Below are positions 34,862 through 44,265 of a stretch of DNA of 64,000 bases, in pieces (positions within the stretch are counted from its first letter, which is position 1; every line of letters begins with the position of its first letter). Where the stretch lies: positions 42,256 through 106,255 of IMG/VR virus record IMGVR_UViG_3300023184_000031, one strand, 5' to 3'. The notes below the pieces were generated by a model. That model saw only the letters and a list, made by a program, of their open reading frames with translations. It did no database searches and was not told the origin of the DNA. The stretch is from a virus. The position numbers and the translations under genes are program-made.

Positions 34862-35401
34862 ATGACTAAGGAAGAAAGAAAAGAATATAATAAGCTTTAT
34901 TATATTAATAATAAAGAAACTATTATAAAACAAACCCAACAGTATTATACTGATAATAAAGAAACTATTAATGAACGTAATAGAAAATATTCTAAAAATC
35001 ATTATAAAAAAAACTCAGAACGTTATAAATTATGTATGATTAATCGTTACAAAAACGATCCTCAAACTAAATTATCTTTATTATTAAGAGTTAGATTAAA
35101 TAATGCTTTAAAAAAATCAAAAAAATCCTATAGTTCTTTTAAATTATTAGGATGTTCTATTTATGATTATAAGCAATATTTAGAAAATCAATTTAAATTA
35201 GGTATGACATGGGATAATCATGGTGATATATGGGAGATAGATCATATTAAACCATGTAATAGTTTTGATTTAACAAATATAGAACAACAAAAACAATGCT
35301 TTCATTATACTAATTTACAACCATTATTTAAAACCACAGAAATAGCTAAATCTCTAGGGCATATTAATGAAATGGGTAATAGAAATAAATCTGATAATTA
35401 A
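34862..35401 (+). mobile_element. HNH homing endonuclease gene
   Basis: 179 residues. A Lys/Tyr/Asn-rich N-terminus precedes the nuclease motif WEIDHIKPCNSFDL (Asp127–His128) with the partner HYTNLQPLF (His148, Asn151). This is the free-standing phage HNH type. It lies between two baseplate genes with gaps of 10 nt and 2 nt, a typical insertion that leaves both neighbours intact. It probably cleaves the matching site in related phages lacking it. Confidence 0.88.
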
Positions 35402-35403
35402 AA

Positions 35404-38400
35404 ATGTCGATATTCAAAAGTTCATTTTCTCAAGCAGTACAAGATCAATTAAAAGTACGCCAGGGCGCAATGCGGACCCGTACTGTTAATAACCTTCAGT
35501 ACCTAAACTCCCGTAACGCTTGGATTAGAATGACATCTAGTGTTAACGTTAATGGTACAAATGACTTAGCTAAAAAATATATCTTACAGGGTGGTACATT
35601 AAATCTAGATTCAAAATCTAAAGATCTAAAAGGATTAAATAAAAAATCCGGAATAGGAGATTTTAATAGTGCTTATAGCACAGGCATTGACCCAAAAAAT
35701 CCATATCAACGAGGAATAAGACCAATGCCTGGTATAGTATCAGCAGACATTAAATCCAAAACAGCATATGGTTCATTAAGAGAAGTAGTAATGAATTTTC
35801 AATGCTGGGATATACAGCAATTAGAAGATTTAGAAGTACTATATATGCGCCCTGGCTATACAGTATTAGTAGAATGGGGATGGACACCATATTTAAATAA
35901 TAAAGGCGAATATAAATCAGATTTTACTGATTATTATGATATAATAAATTCACCATCTCAAGATAGAACAGCACTATTTAAAGCACTATTTGATAAATCA
36001 GTATTATATGGTGGTAACTATGATGCTATGTTTGGCTATGTAAAAAATTATCAATGGTCAGCTAGAATGGATGGTGGATATGATTGTCAAACAACAATCA
36101 TTACTACAGGTGAGATTATTGAATCTCTTAAAGTAAATTATATATTACCACTGGATATAAAATCAATAACACAGCAACAACAAACTGTTACAAATTATAT
36201 CCAAAATGGAGGAACAACACCACAACAATCAGTTATACCCTTTGCTCCTGCTCCTCCACCACCCGCACCAACATTATCCGCTCTATTACCATCAGGAGTA
36301 CAACAAGTAGCTACTAATGCTGGTAATACAGGGGGATTATTAACAGATGAATTTACTGGGCCCGGAACATCAATAAGTTCTTGGTCACCAGCATATCAAC
36401 AAAACGTATTAGCAGGTGTATGGGCTGAAACATTTTGGAAAATTAAAAAAGATGTTCTTGAAAAAACAATAGAATTTAGTACTAATGCTAATAGTGCTTT
36501 TGTAATGAATGGTGGTGCTGGTGCTTGTACAAGTTTTATTCCTATCATAGAAACAATTAATAATCCAAATAGCTTAGCACAAGGAAGTGGCCCTAATCAG
36601 GTTTATATCTCAATAGGGGCTATGTGTGAGATTCTTAATAAATATATTATAGCAAAAGGATCAGATGGTCAACCATTAATAAGATTATCTGTAAAGGCAA
36701 ACGAATACGATCAAACATCACCAACAGGAAGTTATTTATATTGCACTGCTCATCCACTACAGGTATCTGTAGATCCTAGTGTGTGCTTAATAAAAAATCC
36801 ATTATGGATAGGAGGTGATGTTATTAATACAGTATCTGCTAGTATTGCTCCTATTACTTATACAACAGAAGCAGAAGCAGTATTTAGCTTATTAGTAAAA
36901 GGATTTAAAGATAAGGGTACTAATCCTACAAAGTTAAAAGAAGGATTTGCTTTATTAGCTAGCTATGGAAAGGATAAAGGACTACAGGTATATTATATAG
37001 TAGAACAATTTATGGCTGATAAAAAATCTAGTAATACTAGTTTTACTGAGAATTATGGTAGTATACAAGAAATGCTTAATAAAGAATTAGGAATTGGAAA
37101 CGGTAATGACATGCAAAAAATATATGAATCCTTACAAGTTATAGGAGTAAACGCAACTTGGGTAGATAATGGTTTTTTTGGATCTAATTTTTCAAGCCCA
37201 GGAGTATCTAATATTGTTATTACTGCACCTCCAAGCACAGCAAATACAGCAGCACTAACTACTATAGCAACAAAATCACCACAAGCTCTTTCTAATTTAG
37301 AATTTCTAAAAGATTTACCATTAGATTATTTTTATGAAAATAAGCCTGAATCTGAAATAGGAGTTATTAAAAATATCTTTGTAAATGTAGATTATCTTTA
37401 TCAAAGAGCACTAGACACAGGTCTCCAATCAGGTGATCAAAATCAAAGAAATGAAATCAGTTTATATACTTATCTAAAAAAAGTAATATCTGATATACAA
37501 GCCGCTATAGGTAATGTTAGTAGTTTTGAAATACATGTTGATCCTGTAGACAATAACGTAGCAAGAATAATTGATATTAATTATACTGAACCTAACAAAG
37601 CAACATACGATAAACTATTTGAATTACAGGTACATAACCTAGATTCAGTCGTTAGATCATATTCATTGCAATCCCAAATATTTCCAAATCAAAGTGCTTT
37701 AATAGCTATTGGCTCACAAGCTAAAGGAGGTCAATTAGGTATGCAGACTAATACTATGATTGATTTCAATAGAAGTTTAACCGATAGAATAATTACTGAA
37801 AAAGTAGATGGTATAGGAAGTAGAATTGGTGTTAATAGTAATAAACAACCAACAATAACAAACGGGTTAGCTAATATAATTTCATTATTTTCATCTCTTA
37901 ATCAATCAAAATCATCAACTGAATCAACAACAGACCAAAAAACAGATTATAGTGTTTTAGCATCAGGAGCTAAAAATTCATTACGTGATTTAATAGTTTA
38001 TTTTCAATCAATTGTAAAATCACCAGGTAGTAATAGAAATCTTATACCAACAAAATTTTCATGTGAAATGGATGGTATAGGAGGATTAGTAATAGGTCAT
38101 ATGTTTAGATTACCAGATAATATAATGCCTAGAGGATATAGAGGTGAAGGTATTGGTTCTAAATTAGGAAATGCTATTACCTCTATTGGACATACTATAT
38201 CTAATGGAGACTGGTCAACAAAAATAGATACATTAAATATTGTGTTAGATGATTCTAAATCACAATTCGCTATATTGGATTTAAGTCAAATAAAATCATT
38301 ACTTTTTGAAAGTATTAATAAGGAAACAGGAGGAAAAGCAACTATAAATCCTAATACAGCAGCCAATTTTGGACAAGTAGATTCTAGTATACCATCTTGG

Positions 38401-38976
38401 GGAAAAGCTATTCTAGATACAATAGCATACACAGAAGGAACAGCACGCTCCGGTCAAAATGGATATGATATTTTAGTTAATTATAATAAAATTCCAAATT
38501 GGACAGCAGATACTACCATTGGTCATCCAAATATACCTATAGATTGGGGAGGTGGCACAAGTACAGCAGCAGGAAGATATCAATTTTTATATAAGTCATG
38601 GCTTGGAATTAATGGAAATAAAAATGTTGCTATTAATAAAGCAAACCAAGATAATGCAGGATGGAAACTAGTAAAACAAAGAATATCAGGCGGAGAAAAT
38701 ACAGCTAAATCAGCATATAATATTGCTGCTGGTGGAGAAAAAGATGTTACTAAAAATGAATCTTTCCTTATTATGCTAGGGGTACAAAAAAGTGGATTAG
38801 CAGGAACATGGGCTTCTATTTGTGATAGATACGGCTCCTATCCATACACAAACCAAGGCTCAGGACTAACAACTCAAGAAATATACAATATTTATTTAGA
38901 AGCAATAAGTAAAAATGGTGGAAGTATTACAACATCTACTACTACTTCAACATTTTCATTAGCTCCTCGTATTTAA
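35404..38976 (+). CDS. Baseplate hub protein with GH104 (lambda-type) lysin domain
   Basis: 1190 residues. The first 900 or so form hub/structural domains (NFQCWDIQQLEDLEVLYMRP and VLVEWGWTPYLNN near 130–165). A C-terminal domain at about 1000–1165 contains AYTEGTARSGQNGYDILVNY, GHPNIP and STAAGRYQFLYKSW. This matches lambda R-type lytic transglycosylases (GH104), with the likely catalytic Glu in YTEGT. It would open peptidoglycan during injection. T4 instead uses a GH24-type lysozyme in gp5. A Ser/Thr tail ends it. Confidence 0.85.
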   Translation: MSIFKSSFSQAVQDQLKVRQGAMRTRTVNNLQYLNSRNAWIRMTSSVNVNGTNDLAKKYILQGGTLNLDSKSKDLKGLNKKSGIGDFNSAYSTGIDPKNPYQRGIRPMPGIVSADIKSKTAYGSLREVVMNFQCWDIQQLEDLEVLYMRPGYTVLVEWGWTPYLNNKGEYKSDFTDYYDIINSPSQDRTALFKALFDKSVLYGGNYDAMFGYVKNYQWSARMDGGYDCQTTIITTGEIIESLKVNYILPLDIKSITQQQQTVTNYIQNGGTTPQQSVIPFAPAPPPPAPTLSALLPSGVQQVATNAGNTGGLLTDEFTGPGTSISSWSPAYQQNVLAGVWAETFWKIKKDVLEKTIEFSTNANSAFVMNGGAGACTSFIPIIETINNPNSLAQGSGPNQVYISIGAMCEILNKYIIAKGSDGQPLIRLSVKANEYDQTSPTGSYLYCTAHPLQVSVDPSVCLIKNPLWIGGDVINTVSASIAPITYTTEAEAVFSLLVKGFKDKGTNPTKLKEGFALLASYGKDKGLQVYYIVEQFMADKKSSNTSFTENYGSIQEMLNKELGIGNGNDMQKIYESLQVIGVNATWVDNGFFGSNFSSPGVSNIVITAPPSTANTAALTTIATKSPQALSNLEFLKDLPLDYFYENKPESEIGVIKNIFVNVDYLYQRALDTGLQSGDQNQRNEISLYTYLKKVISDIQAAIGNVSSFEIHVDPVDNNVARIIDINYTEPNKATYDKLFELQVHNLDSVVRSYSLQSQIFPNQSALIAIGSQAKGGQLGMQTNTMIDFNRSLTDRIITEKVDGIGSRIGVNSNKQPTITNGLANIISLFSSLNQSKSSTESTTDQKTDYSVLASGAKNSLRDLIVYFQSIVKSPGSNRNLIPTKFSCEMDGIGGLVIGHMFRLPDNIMPRGYRGEGIGSKLGNAITSIGHTISNGDWSTKIDTLNIVLDDSKSQFAILDLSQIKSLLFESINKETGGKATINPNTAANFGQVDSSIPSWGKAILDTIAYTEGTARSGQNGYDILVNYNKIPNWTADTTIGHPNIPIDWGGGTSTAAGRYQFLYKSWLGINGNKNVAINKANQDNAGWKLVKQRISGGENTAKSAYNIAAGGEKDVTKNESFLIMLGVQKSGLAGTWASICDRYGSYPYTNQGSGLTTQEIYNIYLEAISKNGGSITTSTTTSTFSLAPRI

Positions 38977-38989
38977 TAAAAATTAATAT

Positions 38990-39517
38990 ATGGCATTAAG
39001 AATACCTAAAAATAAAATACAAGAAGGTAAGTATACCGCTGGTGGAGAGTATATAGTAGAATCAACAAATACTATATATCAAGGATATTATTATGAAGTA
39101 AATAGCGTATTTTATGCTGGTAAATCTTTTGATGTTAATGCTCTTAAATTAATACCAATAAAGGATAGGAATACTTTACTGAATAGAGGATTATCATTAG
39201 CTTTATTTTCTACAATATCTAAAATCACATCACAAACATTACAACAACCAAAAATAACTAGTATTCCTAATGGTCCTACTACTAATAGAAATATAACATC
39301 TAATACTGATAGATTTTATTGTAGTAAAATAAATCAACAACCTATTATAATAAAAGAAATTGATGAAACTACCTATACTTCTCTCAAATCAAATTCTTTA
39401 TATAAAGTTACATCAGTAAAATTTGTACCATCACCTGGATATGCTCAAGGAATACCTCAGAATCTAGATCAAGCAGAAAAAGAGCTTCCTGGTATAAGAA
39501 TTTTCTTGCTAGGCTAA
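38990..39517 (+). CDS. Baseplate-cluster protein, unknown
   Basis: 175 residues. A repeated Tyr/Gly-rich beta segment opens it (KYTAGGEYIVESTNTIYQGY), then an Asn/Thr-rich linker and a second beta segment near the C-terminus. It is the last gene before the replication module and follows the hub-lysin by 13 nt. Probably a minor virion protein; no family recognised. Confidence 0.6.
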   Translation: MALRIPKNKIQEGKYTAGGEYIVESTNTIYQGYYYEVNSVFYAGKSFDVNALKLIPIKDRNTLLNRGLSLALFSTISKITSQTLQQPKITSIPNGPTTNRNITSNTDRFYCSKINQQPIIIKEIDETTYTSLKSNSLYKVTSVKFVPSPGYAQGIPQNLDQAEKELPGIRIFLLG

Positions 39518-39554
39518 ACTTCCTTTCGTATCTTCAATTCAAAGGTTATGAAAT

Positions 39555-40847
39555 ATGTTTTACATTATAGAAAGACAAGAGCAATTAGATAAATTAGGTC
39601 CGTTTAATGATTGCTTCGTACAATTCATTCAACAAAACGATAATTACCATCCCAAATTAAGCCCACTAAGTTTAATTTATGTTCGTGATATAACACAACA
39701 TAAAGGGTATATGTTATGCTTAGATCACAATGAATCATTTGCATTAGATAAACAAACAACATTAAATTGGTTATTAGGTAATACTGATAGAATGTTTGTA
39801 CTAAATAAAAAAGAATCACTGTATCATTTTAGCTACCCAGACAAACTATTCGACATCAACTTTATTGAATTTCCAGACCTAACAGGCGTATTCACACCAT
39901 GTCATACATTCTATTACAAACAACACACAGCAAGTCCAATAACAAATAAACTAATTCCAATTAGTAAACATTATGAAGAATGCGAGAAAATGTTTGATGT
40001 AGTACTTCCAATAATACAAAAGTTCCGATCAGATAACGTTGTTTATGTGTTTAATAATGGCCCTTTAACGCGTGTGTTTCACACTATAGAGTCAAATGGT
40101 ATTAAGGTAGATAAACAATGCTTTATTGATGCTTATGGCGCTAACTTATCATACCCACAATTAAATCTTAGCAAAGGTAGAATATACAGTCAATACAACT
40201 TATACACATTAACAGGCAGACCATCAAACACATACAACAGCATTAATTTTGCTGCATTAGATAAAAATAGTGGTGAGCGTTTATGCTACAGACCCACAAA
40301 TGATACATTCTATGAATTTGATATTCAGGGGTATCATCCACGCATATTAGGTGATATGGTTGATTTTAACTTCGGTGATAGAAACACATATGAGCTACTA
40401 AGTGAATTATTAGGTGTATCAGCACAAGAAGCTAAGGAATTAACATTCAAACAATTTTATGGTGGTGTGTGGGCTGAATATAGAGATCAACCATTTTTTA
40501 GAGACATAGTAACACTAACAGACGGCATATGGGATGAATATAATTATAACAGAGCATATCCCACTAGGAACCGGATATTTATACATGACCCTGACATGAC
40601 TCAATCAAAGTTATTGAATTACATAATCCAAAGTTATGAGACTTCAACCAATGTTGCGATGTTAGATAACATATTGAATTACCTAAGCGATAAGAAAACT
40701 AAATTAGTGTTATACACGTATGATGCATTCTTATTTGACTACAGTAAGGAAGATGGCAAAGACCTATTAACAACATTAAAAAGTATGATACACTATCCCA
40801 TTAACATTAAACATGGTAAATCATACCACGGTTTAGAAAAACTATAA
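39555..40847 (+). CDS. Compact family A-like DNA polymerase
   Basis: 430 residues, much shorter than DNA polymerase I or T7 gp5. Catalytic-core motifs are visible: LTGRPSN (219–225) with NFAALDK; motif A EFDIQGYHPRI (Asp256); a reduced motif B region AKELTFKQFYGG (293–304); and motif C YTYDAFLFD (387–395, Asp390). The N-terminal 170 residues are in the place of a 3'-5' exonuclease but no DxE motif is seen, so proofreading is probably absent. It begins the replication module. T4 uses an unrelated family B enzyme. Confidence 0.75.
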   Translation: MFYIIERQEQLDKLGPFNDCFVQFIQQNDNYHPKLSPLSLIYVRDITQHKGYMLCLDHNESFALDKQTTLNWLLGNTDRMFVLNKKESLYHFSYPDKLFDINFIEFPDLTGVFTPCHTFYYKQHTASPITNKLIPISKHYEECEKMFDVVLPIIQKFRSDNVVYVFNNGPLTRVFHTIESNGIKVDKQCFIDAYGANLSYPQLNLSKGRIYSQYNLYTLTGRPSNTYNSINFAALDKNSGERLCYRPTNDTFYEFDIQGYHPRILGDMVDFNFGDRNTYELLSELLGVSAQEAKELTFKQFYGGVWAEYRDQPFFRDIVTLTDGIWDEYNYNRAYPTRNRIFIHDPDMTQSKLLNYIIQSYETSTNVAMLDNILNYLSDKKTKLVLYTYDAFLFDYSKEDGKDLLTTLKSMIHYPINIKHGKSYHGLEKL

Positions 40848-40853
40848 ATATTT

Positions 40854-41288
40854 ATGGCGGAACAACTAAATGGATTCTTTGATTTGAACAAACTATTCTG
40901 TACATTTACCTCTCCTGCTGACCTGGAGGAAACTGTATCCACAATCAACAAGCGTTATTCAATATTATTCAGCAAGATCTTCATACTAGAATCACCACAA
41001 AGTGATGAACTAATATGTACTTATAATATTGATACAGGAAATATGGCACAACAGCCAATGGCTCACACTATCCTATTGCATCGCAAAAAGGAAAGTAATA
41101 CACTGTATACTATCAATGCATTAAACACGTTGATTAGGTCGTTGAATGGTGGACGTTTAAATAAGAATTTCATTATTGAATGGAGCGGCTACAAAAATTG
41201 CATATTATTAACTAATGGTCCCGATATTCGTCGTTTAGATACAGCTATTCATAAAATTATTGATTTTAGTAGACAACAATATTTATAG
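40854..41288 (+). CDS. Unknown protein after the polymerase
   Basis: 144 residues, mixed alpha/beta, with KNFIIEWSGYKNCILLTNGP near 105–125. It is 6 nt downstream of the polymerase gene and ends just before a small tagged gene, so it is probably in the replication transcript. In T4 the comparable neighbours are RegA and clamp-loader genes, but I see no homology. Function unknown. Confidence 0.6.
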   Translation: MAEQLNGFFDLNKLFCTFTSPADLEETVSTINKRYSILFSKIFILESPQSDELICTYNIDTGNMAQQPMAHTILLHRKKESNTLYTINALNTLIRSLNGGRLNKNFIIEWSGYKNCILLTNGPDIRRLDTAIHKIIDFSRQQYL

Positions 41289-41291
41289 TAT

Positions 41292-41555
41292 ATGAAACAA
41301 CCTATCAACGAAATCAAAAGAATGCAGCAATTAGCTGGATTGATTAAAGAAAATAAATCATTTGATTACCAGGAAGATAAAATTGTAATGGATGATGATA
41401 CTAAAGATGCTATTTTAGATGATGAAGAATTACAACAATTTATCACTCCTAAATCATTTGTTAGAAATAAAATGGGTCAAATAGTTTTATGGGTTGATTG
41501 GATGGAACCTGAACAATTTGATAAGTTGGCAAAGTTCTTAGGAATAGAGTATTAA
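41292..41555 (+). CDS. Small acidic protein with NEIKRMQQLAGL tag
   Basis: 87 residues. The first 17 (MKQPINEIKRMQQLAGL) match the start of the 113-residue protein at 1370, including 20 identical bases; the rest is acidic and different (EDKIVMDDDTKDAILDDEE). INE in the tag is a candidate protease site. A TATTTATA lies at 41280–41287, 4 nt before the ATG. Its tag suggests targeting to the head despite the replication-gene neighbours. Confidence 0.6.
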   Translation: MKQPINEIKRMQQLAGLIKENKSFDYQEDKIVMDDDTKDAILDDEELQQFITPKSFVRNKMGQIVLWVDWMEPEQFDKLAKFLGIEY

Positions 41556-41568
41556 CATAAATAATAAA

Positions 41569-41588
41569 GAGCCTTCGCAAGAAGGCTC
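41569..41588 (+). terminator. Hairpin with GCAA tetraloop
   Basis: Perfect 8-bp stem GAGCCTTC/GAAGGCTC closed by GCAA. The A/T stretch after it is weak for termination. Confidence 0.65.
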
Positions 41589-41597
41589 AAAATTTGA

Positions 41598-41605
41598 TAT
41601 TTATT
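41598..41605 (+). promoter_or_regulatory. TATTTATT promoter-like octamer before GIY-YIG gene
   Basis: TATTTATT 22 nt before the ATG at 41628; the leader between has two TATCGA copies (41605–41610, 41623–41628). Confidence 0.5.
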
Positions 41606-41627
41606 ATCGACTAAAATACAAATATCG

Positions 41628-42284
41628 ATGATAAATACAACGAAAATCTACCTCGTTACGAATATCAATAACGACCCTAATAAAGTTTACATAGGTAAAA
41701 CTAAGGACAGTAGAGAAAACAAGCACAAAAAATCCTTTGGCTCTCAAATTACTTATACTTATATTGATGAAGTAAATTCCCTTAATAAGGAAGATTGGGA
41801 ACCATTAGAAACAAAATGGATACAACATTATATTAATTTAGGGTATGATGTTGTTAATATTCGTAGGAAAGGAGGAAGTGGACCTGAATATCTAAGTGAA
41901 GAAACTAGACAGAAGAAGAGTAAGGCTATGATTGGTAAAAAACATAGTGAAGAAACACTTCAAAAAATGCGCAAACCTAAGTCTAATACAGACAAAATGC
42001 GTAAACCAAAATCTACTTCTGAAAAACTACGTAAACCTAAAAGTAAACAGCATATACAAAATATGCGTAAACCTAAACCTAAAGAATTTGGGTTAAAAAT
42101 ATCAAAACCTGTACTGCAATATAATATAGATGGTACTTTTATTAAAGAATGGTCTTCAATTAAAGAAGCTAATATCTATACAAAAGTAAACAGAAGCAAC
42201 ATATCAGCATGCTGTAAACATAGATATAAAACAGCAGGTAACTTTATATGGAAATATAAAGATGTTTTGGAAAAGCAAAGTTAG
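41628..42284 (+). mobile_element. GIY-YIG homing endonuclease with NUMOD repeats
   Basis: 218 residues. The nuclease core begins KIYLVTNINNDPNKVYIGKT, with KIY and YIG as the GIY-YIG pair. A linker of repeated KMRKPKS/MRKPK units (about 115–155) is NUMOD3-like, and the C-terminal VLQYNIDGTFIKEWSSIKEA is a NUMOD1 DNA-binding module. It sits between a tagged gene and gp32 with its own hairpin and promoter-like octamer. It is probably a self-mobile gene. Confidence 0.9.
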
Positions 42285-42322
42285 AATCATAGATTCAATT
42301 ATTATTCGTGATCATAGATCAC
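42284..42322 (+). promoter_or_regulatory. Two small ATA-loop hairpins in the gp32 leader
   Basis: GAATC-ATA-GATTC (42284–42296) and GTGATC-ATA-GATCAC (42308–42322) are similar perfect stems just upstream of the ssDNA-binding gene. T4 gp32 is autoregulated at a structured leader, so these could be an operator; this is speculative. Confidence 0.4.
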
Positions 42323-42343
42323 TTCATTTAAAACACATATACT

Positions 42344-43168
42344 ATGGACTTAAGTCTCATCAAACAGAAGTTGTCCGCTTCTCAAAACAAAGGACAAAAA
42401 CGTGAAAAGATTGATTATGGAAAGATATTCTGGAAACCTAAACCAGGCAAATATCAGATCCGAATTCTCCCCTCAAAATTTGACAAATCAAATCCGTTTC
42501 GTGAAGTTTACTTCCACTATGGTTTCTCCAAAGGACCAATTTTAGCCCTTACAAACTGGAATGAAAAAGATCCTATTGCTGAATTTGCAAAGAATCTTAG
42601 AAAGTCTGCCGATAAGGAGGACTGGATGCTCGCCAAGAAGATTGAACCAAAACTCCGCTATTTCGTTCCAGTAGTAGTACGTGGTGAAGAAGCACAAGGC
42701 CCTCGCCTATGGGAATTTGGTAAATTGATCTATGAGCAATTGTTAGGTATTGCAGCAGACGAAGATTATGGTGATTTCACAGACATTACTGATGGACGTG
42801 ACTTTACAATCGATGCGGTTGAAGACACAGTTGCTGGTAGAAAAGGTATCAAATGTAACATTCGTGTTAAACCTAAAACATCAGCTATCTCTGAAGATGC
42901 TGCTGTGGTAGAGAAAGCATTGGATGAACAACCAGATATCTTTAGCATCAACAAACACTATTCATTTGATGAATTGAAAGATTTATTGGATAAGTGGTTA
43001 AATCCAGATAGCGAAGAAGATACTGACGCTCCAATCGCATCTAAGGATGAAGAAGAGGAAGATGATTTCCTAGCTGAAATGAATAAGCCAGTAGAACAAA
43101 CCTACAAGCTAGACACTACAGCAGCAAAGACGTCTAACGCAGACAAATTCGACGATTTATTCAGTTAA
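42344..43168 (+). CDS. gp32: Single-stranded DNA-binding protein (gp32-like)
   Basis: 274 residues (T4 gp32 301). A basic N-terminal cooperativity region (KQKLSASQNKGQKREKIDYG) leads to an OB-fold core with FWKPKPGKYQIRILPSKFDK and EVYFHYGF, and the C-terminus is acidic (SKDEEEEDDFL near 230–240), ending DKFDDLFS. The acid tail recruits replication and recombination partners such as UvsX, encoded next. The T4 zinc-binding Cys set is not visible. Expressed with uvsX and the exonuclease at 14-nt or shorter spacing. Confidence 0.88.
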   Translation: MDLSLIKQKLSASQNKGQKREKIDYGKIFWKPKPGKYQIRILPSKFDKSNPFREVYFHYGFSKGPILALTNWNEKDPIAEFAKNLRKSADKEDWMLAKKIEPKLRYFVPVVVRGEEAQGPRLWEFGKLIYEQLLGIAADEDYGDFTDITDGRDFTIDAVEDTVAGRKGIKCNIRVKPKTSAISEDAAVVEKALDEQPDIFSINKHYSFDELKDLLDKWLNPDSEEDTDAPIASKDEEEEDDFLAEMNKPVEQTYKLDTTAAKTSNADKFDDLFS

Positions 43169-43182
43169 TTTAAACAACATTT

Positions 43183-44265
43183 ATGGCAAAAAGTAAGAGC
43201 TCACTGAGTGAGGTGGTAAGCAATTCGCTTAACAAGACATTTGATCTGTCTTCATTCAAAAAGAGCAAGTTTTTAGATCAATCAGTTAAATTCAAACCAC
43301 AAAAATGGATTCAGCTGTCTAAAGCCTTCCAAGATGTCATTTCATTGCCTGGTATTCCGATGGGCCACATCACACTCTTGCGTGGCCACTCGGATACGGG
43401 TAAAACAACAGCAATGCTAGAAGCAGCTGTAGCAGCACAGAAGATGGGTGTATTACCTGTTCTTATTGTAACTGAGATGAAATGGAATTGGGAGCACGCA
43501 CAACAAATGGGTTTTGAAATGGAACCAGTTGTTGATGAAACAACAGGTGAAATTGTAGATTACAAAGGATTCTTCCTATATGTAGATAGAGGTTCACTAA
43601 ACACAATCGAAGATGTAGCTGCATTCATAGCTGATCTATTGAGTGAACAAGCACAAGGCAAATTACCATTTAATTTATGTTTCTTCTGGGATTCAGTAGG
43701 ATCTATACCATGTAGATTATCTGTTGAATCGAATAAGAATAACAACGAATGGAATGCAGGTGCTATGTCTCAGCAGTTTGGTAACTTTATCAACCAAAAG
43801 ATCATATTGTCCCGTAAGGAAAACCAACCATACACTAATACACTGGTAGCAGTTAATAAGGTATGGGTTGCTAAACCAAATTCACCAATGGAACAACCTA
43901 AGATGAAAAATAAGGGCGGTGATACAATGTTCTTTGATTCGTCTTTAGTAGTAACATTTGGTAACATATCAAATAGCGGTACTAGTAAGATTAAAGCAAC
44001 TAAGGATGGTAAGGATGTAGAATTTGCTAAACGTACTAAAATATCAGTTGATAAAAACCACGTTACAGGTGTACAGACAAAAGGTACTGTAACAATGACA
44101 GTACACGGGTTTATTGATGATGATAAGAAAGCAATTGATGTATATAAGAAAGAACATTCTAAAGATTGGTTATCAATATTAGGTACTGATTCATTCGATA
44201 TTGTTGAGGAAGATGAAATGAAAGAAAATTTTGGCGAAATAAATCTAGTAGATATTGAAGAATAA
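43183..44265 (+). CDS. uvsX: UvsX/RecA-like recombinase
   Basis: 360 residues (T4 UvsX 391). The RecA fold shows Walker A GHSDTGKT (68–75) followed by TAMLEAA, a Walker B-like CFFWDSVGS near 165–172, and NQPYTNTLVAVNKVW in the position of loop/strand motifs. It forms filaments on gp32-covered ssDNA for recombination-dependent replication. The next gene starts inside its last 11 nt. Confidence 0.9.
   Translation: MAKSKSSLSEVVSNSLNKTFDLSSFKKSKFLDQSVKFKPQKWIQLSKAFQDVISLPGIPMGHITLLRGHSDTGKTTAMLEAAVAAQKMGVLPVLIVTEMKWNWEHAQQMGFEMEPVVDETTGEIVDYKGFFLYVDRGSLNTIEDVAAFIADLLSEQAQGKLPFNLCFFWDSVGSIPCRLSVESNKNNNEWNAGAMSQQFGNFINQKIILSRKENQPYTNTLVAVNKVWVAKPNSPMEQPKMKNKGGDTMFFDSSLVVTFGNISNSGTSKIKATKDGKDVEFAKRTKISVDKNHVTGVQTKGTVTMTVHGFIDDDKKAIDVYKKEHSKDWLSILGTDSFDIVEEDEMKENFGEINLVDIEE

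Noticed and set aside
40849-40856. TATTTATG before the 40854 gene as a promoter
   Set aside because: The start codon lies within the octamer, so it cannot serve as a -10 element for that gene.
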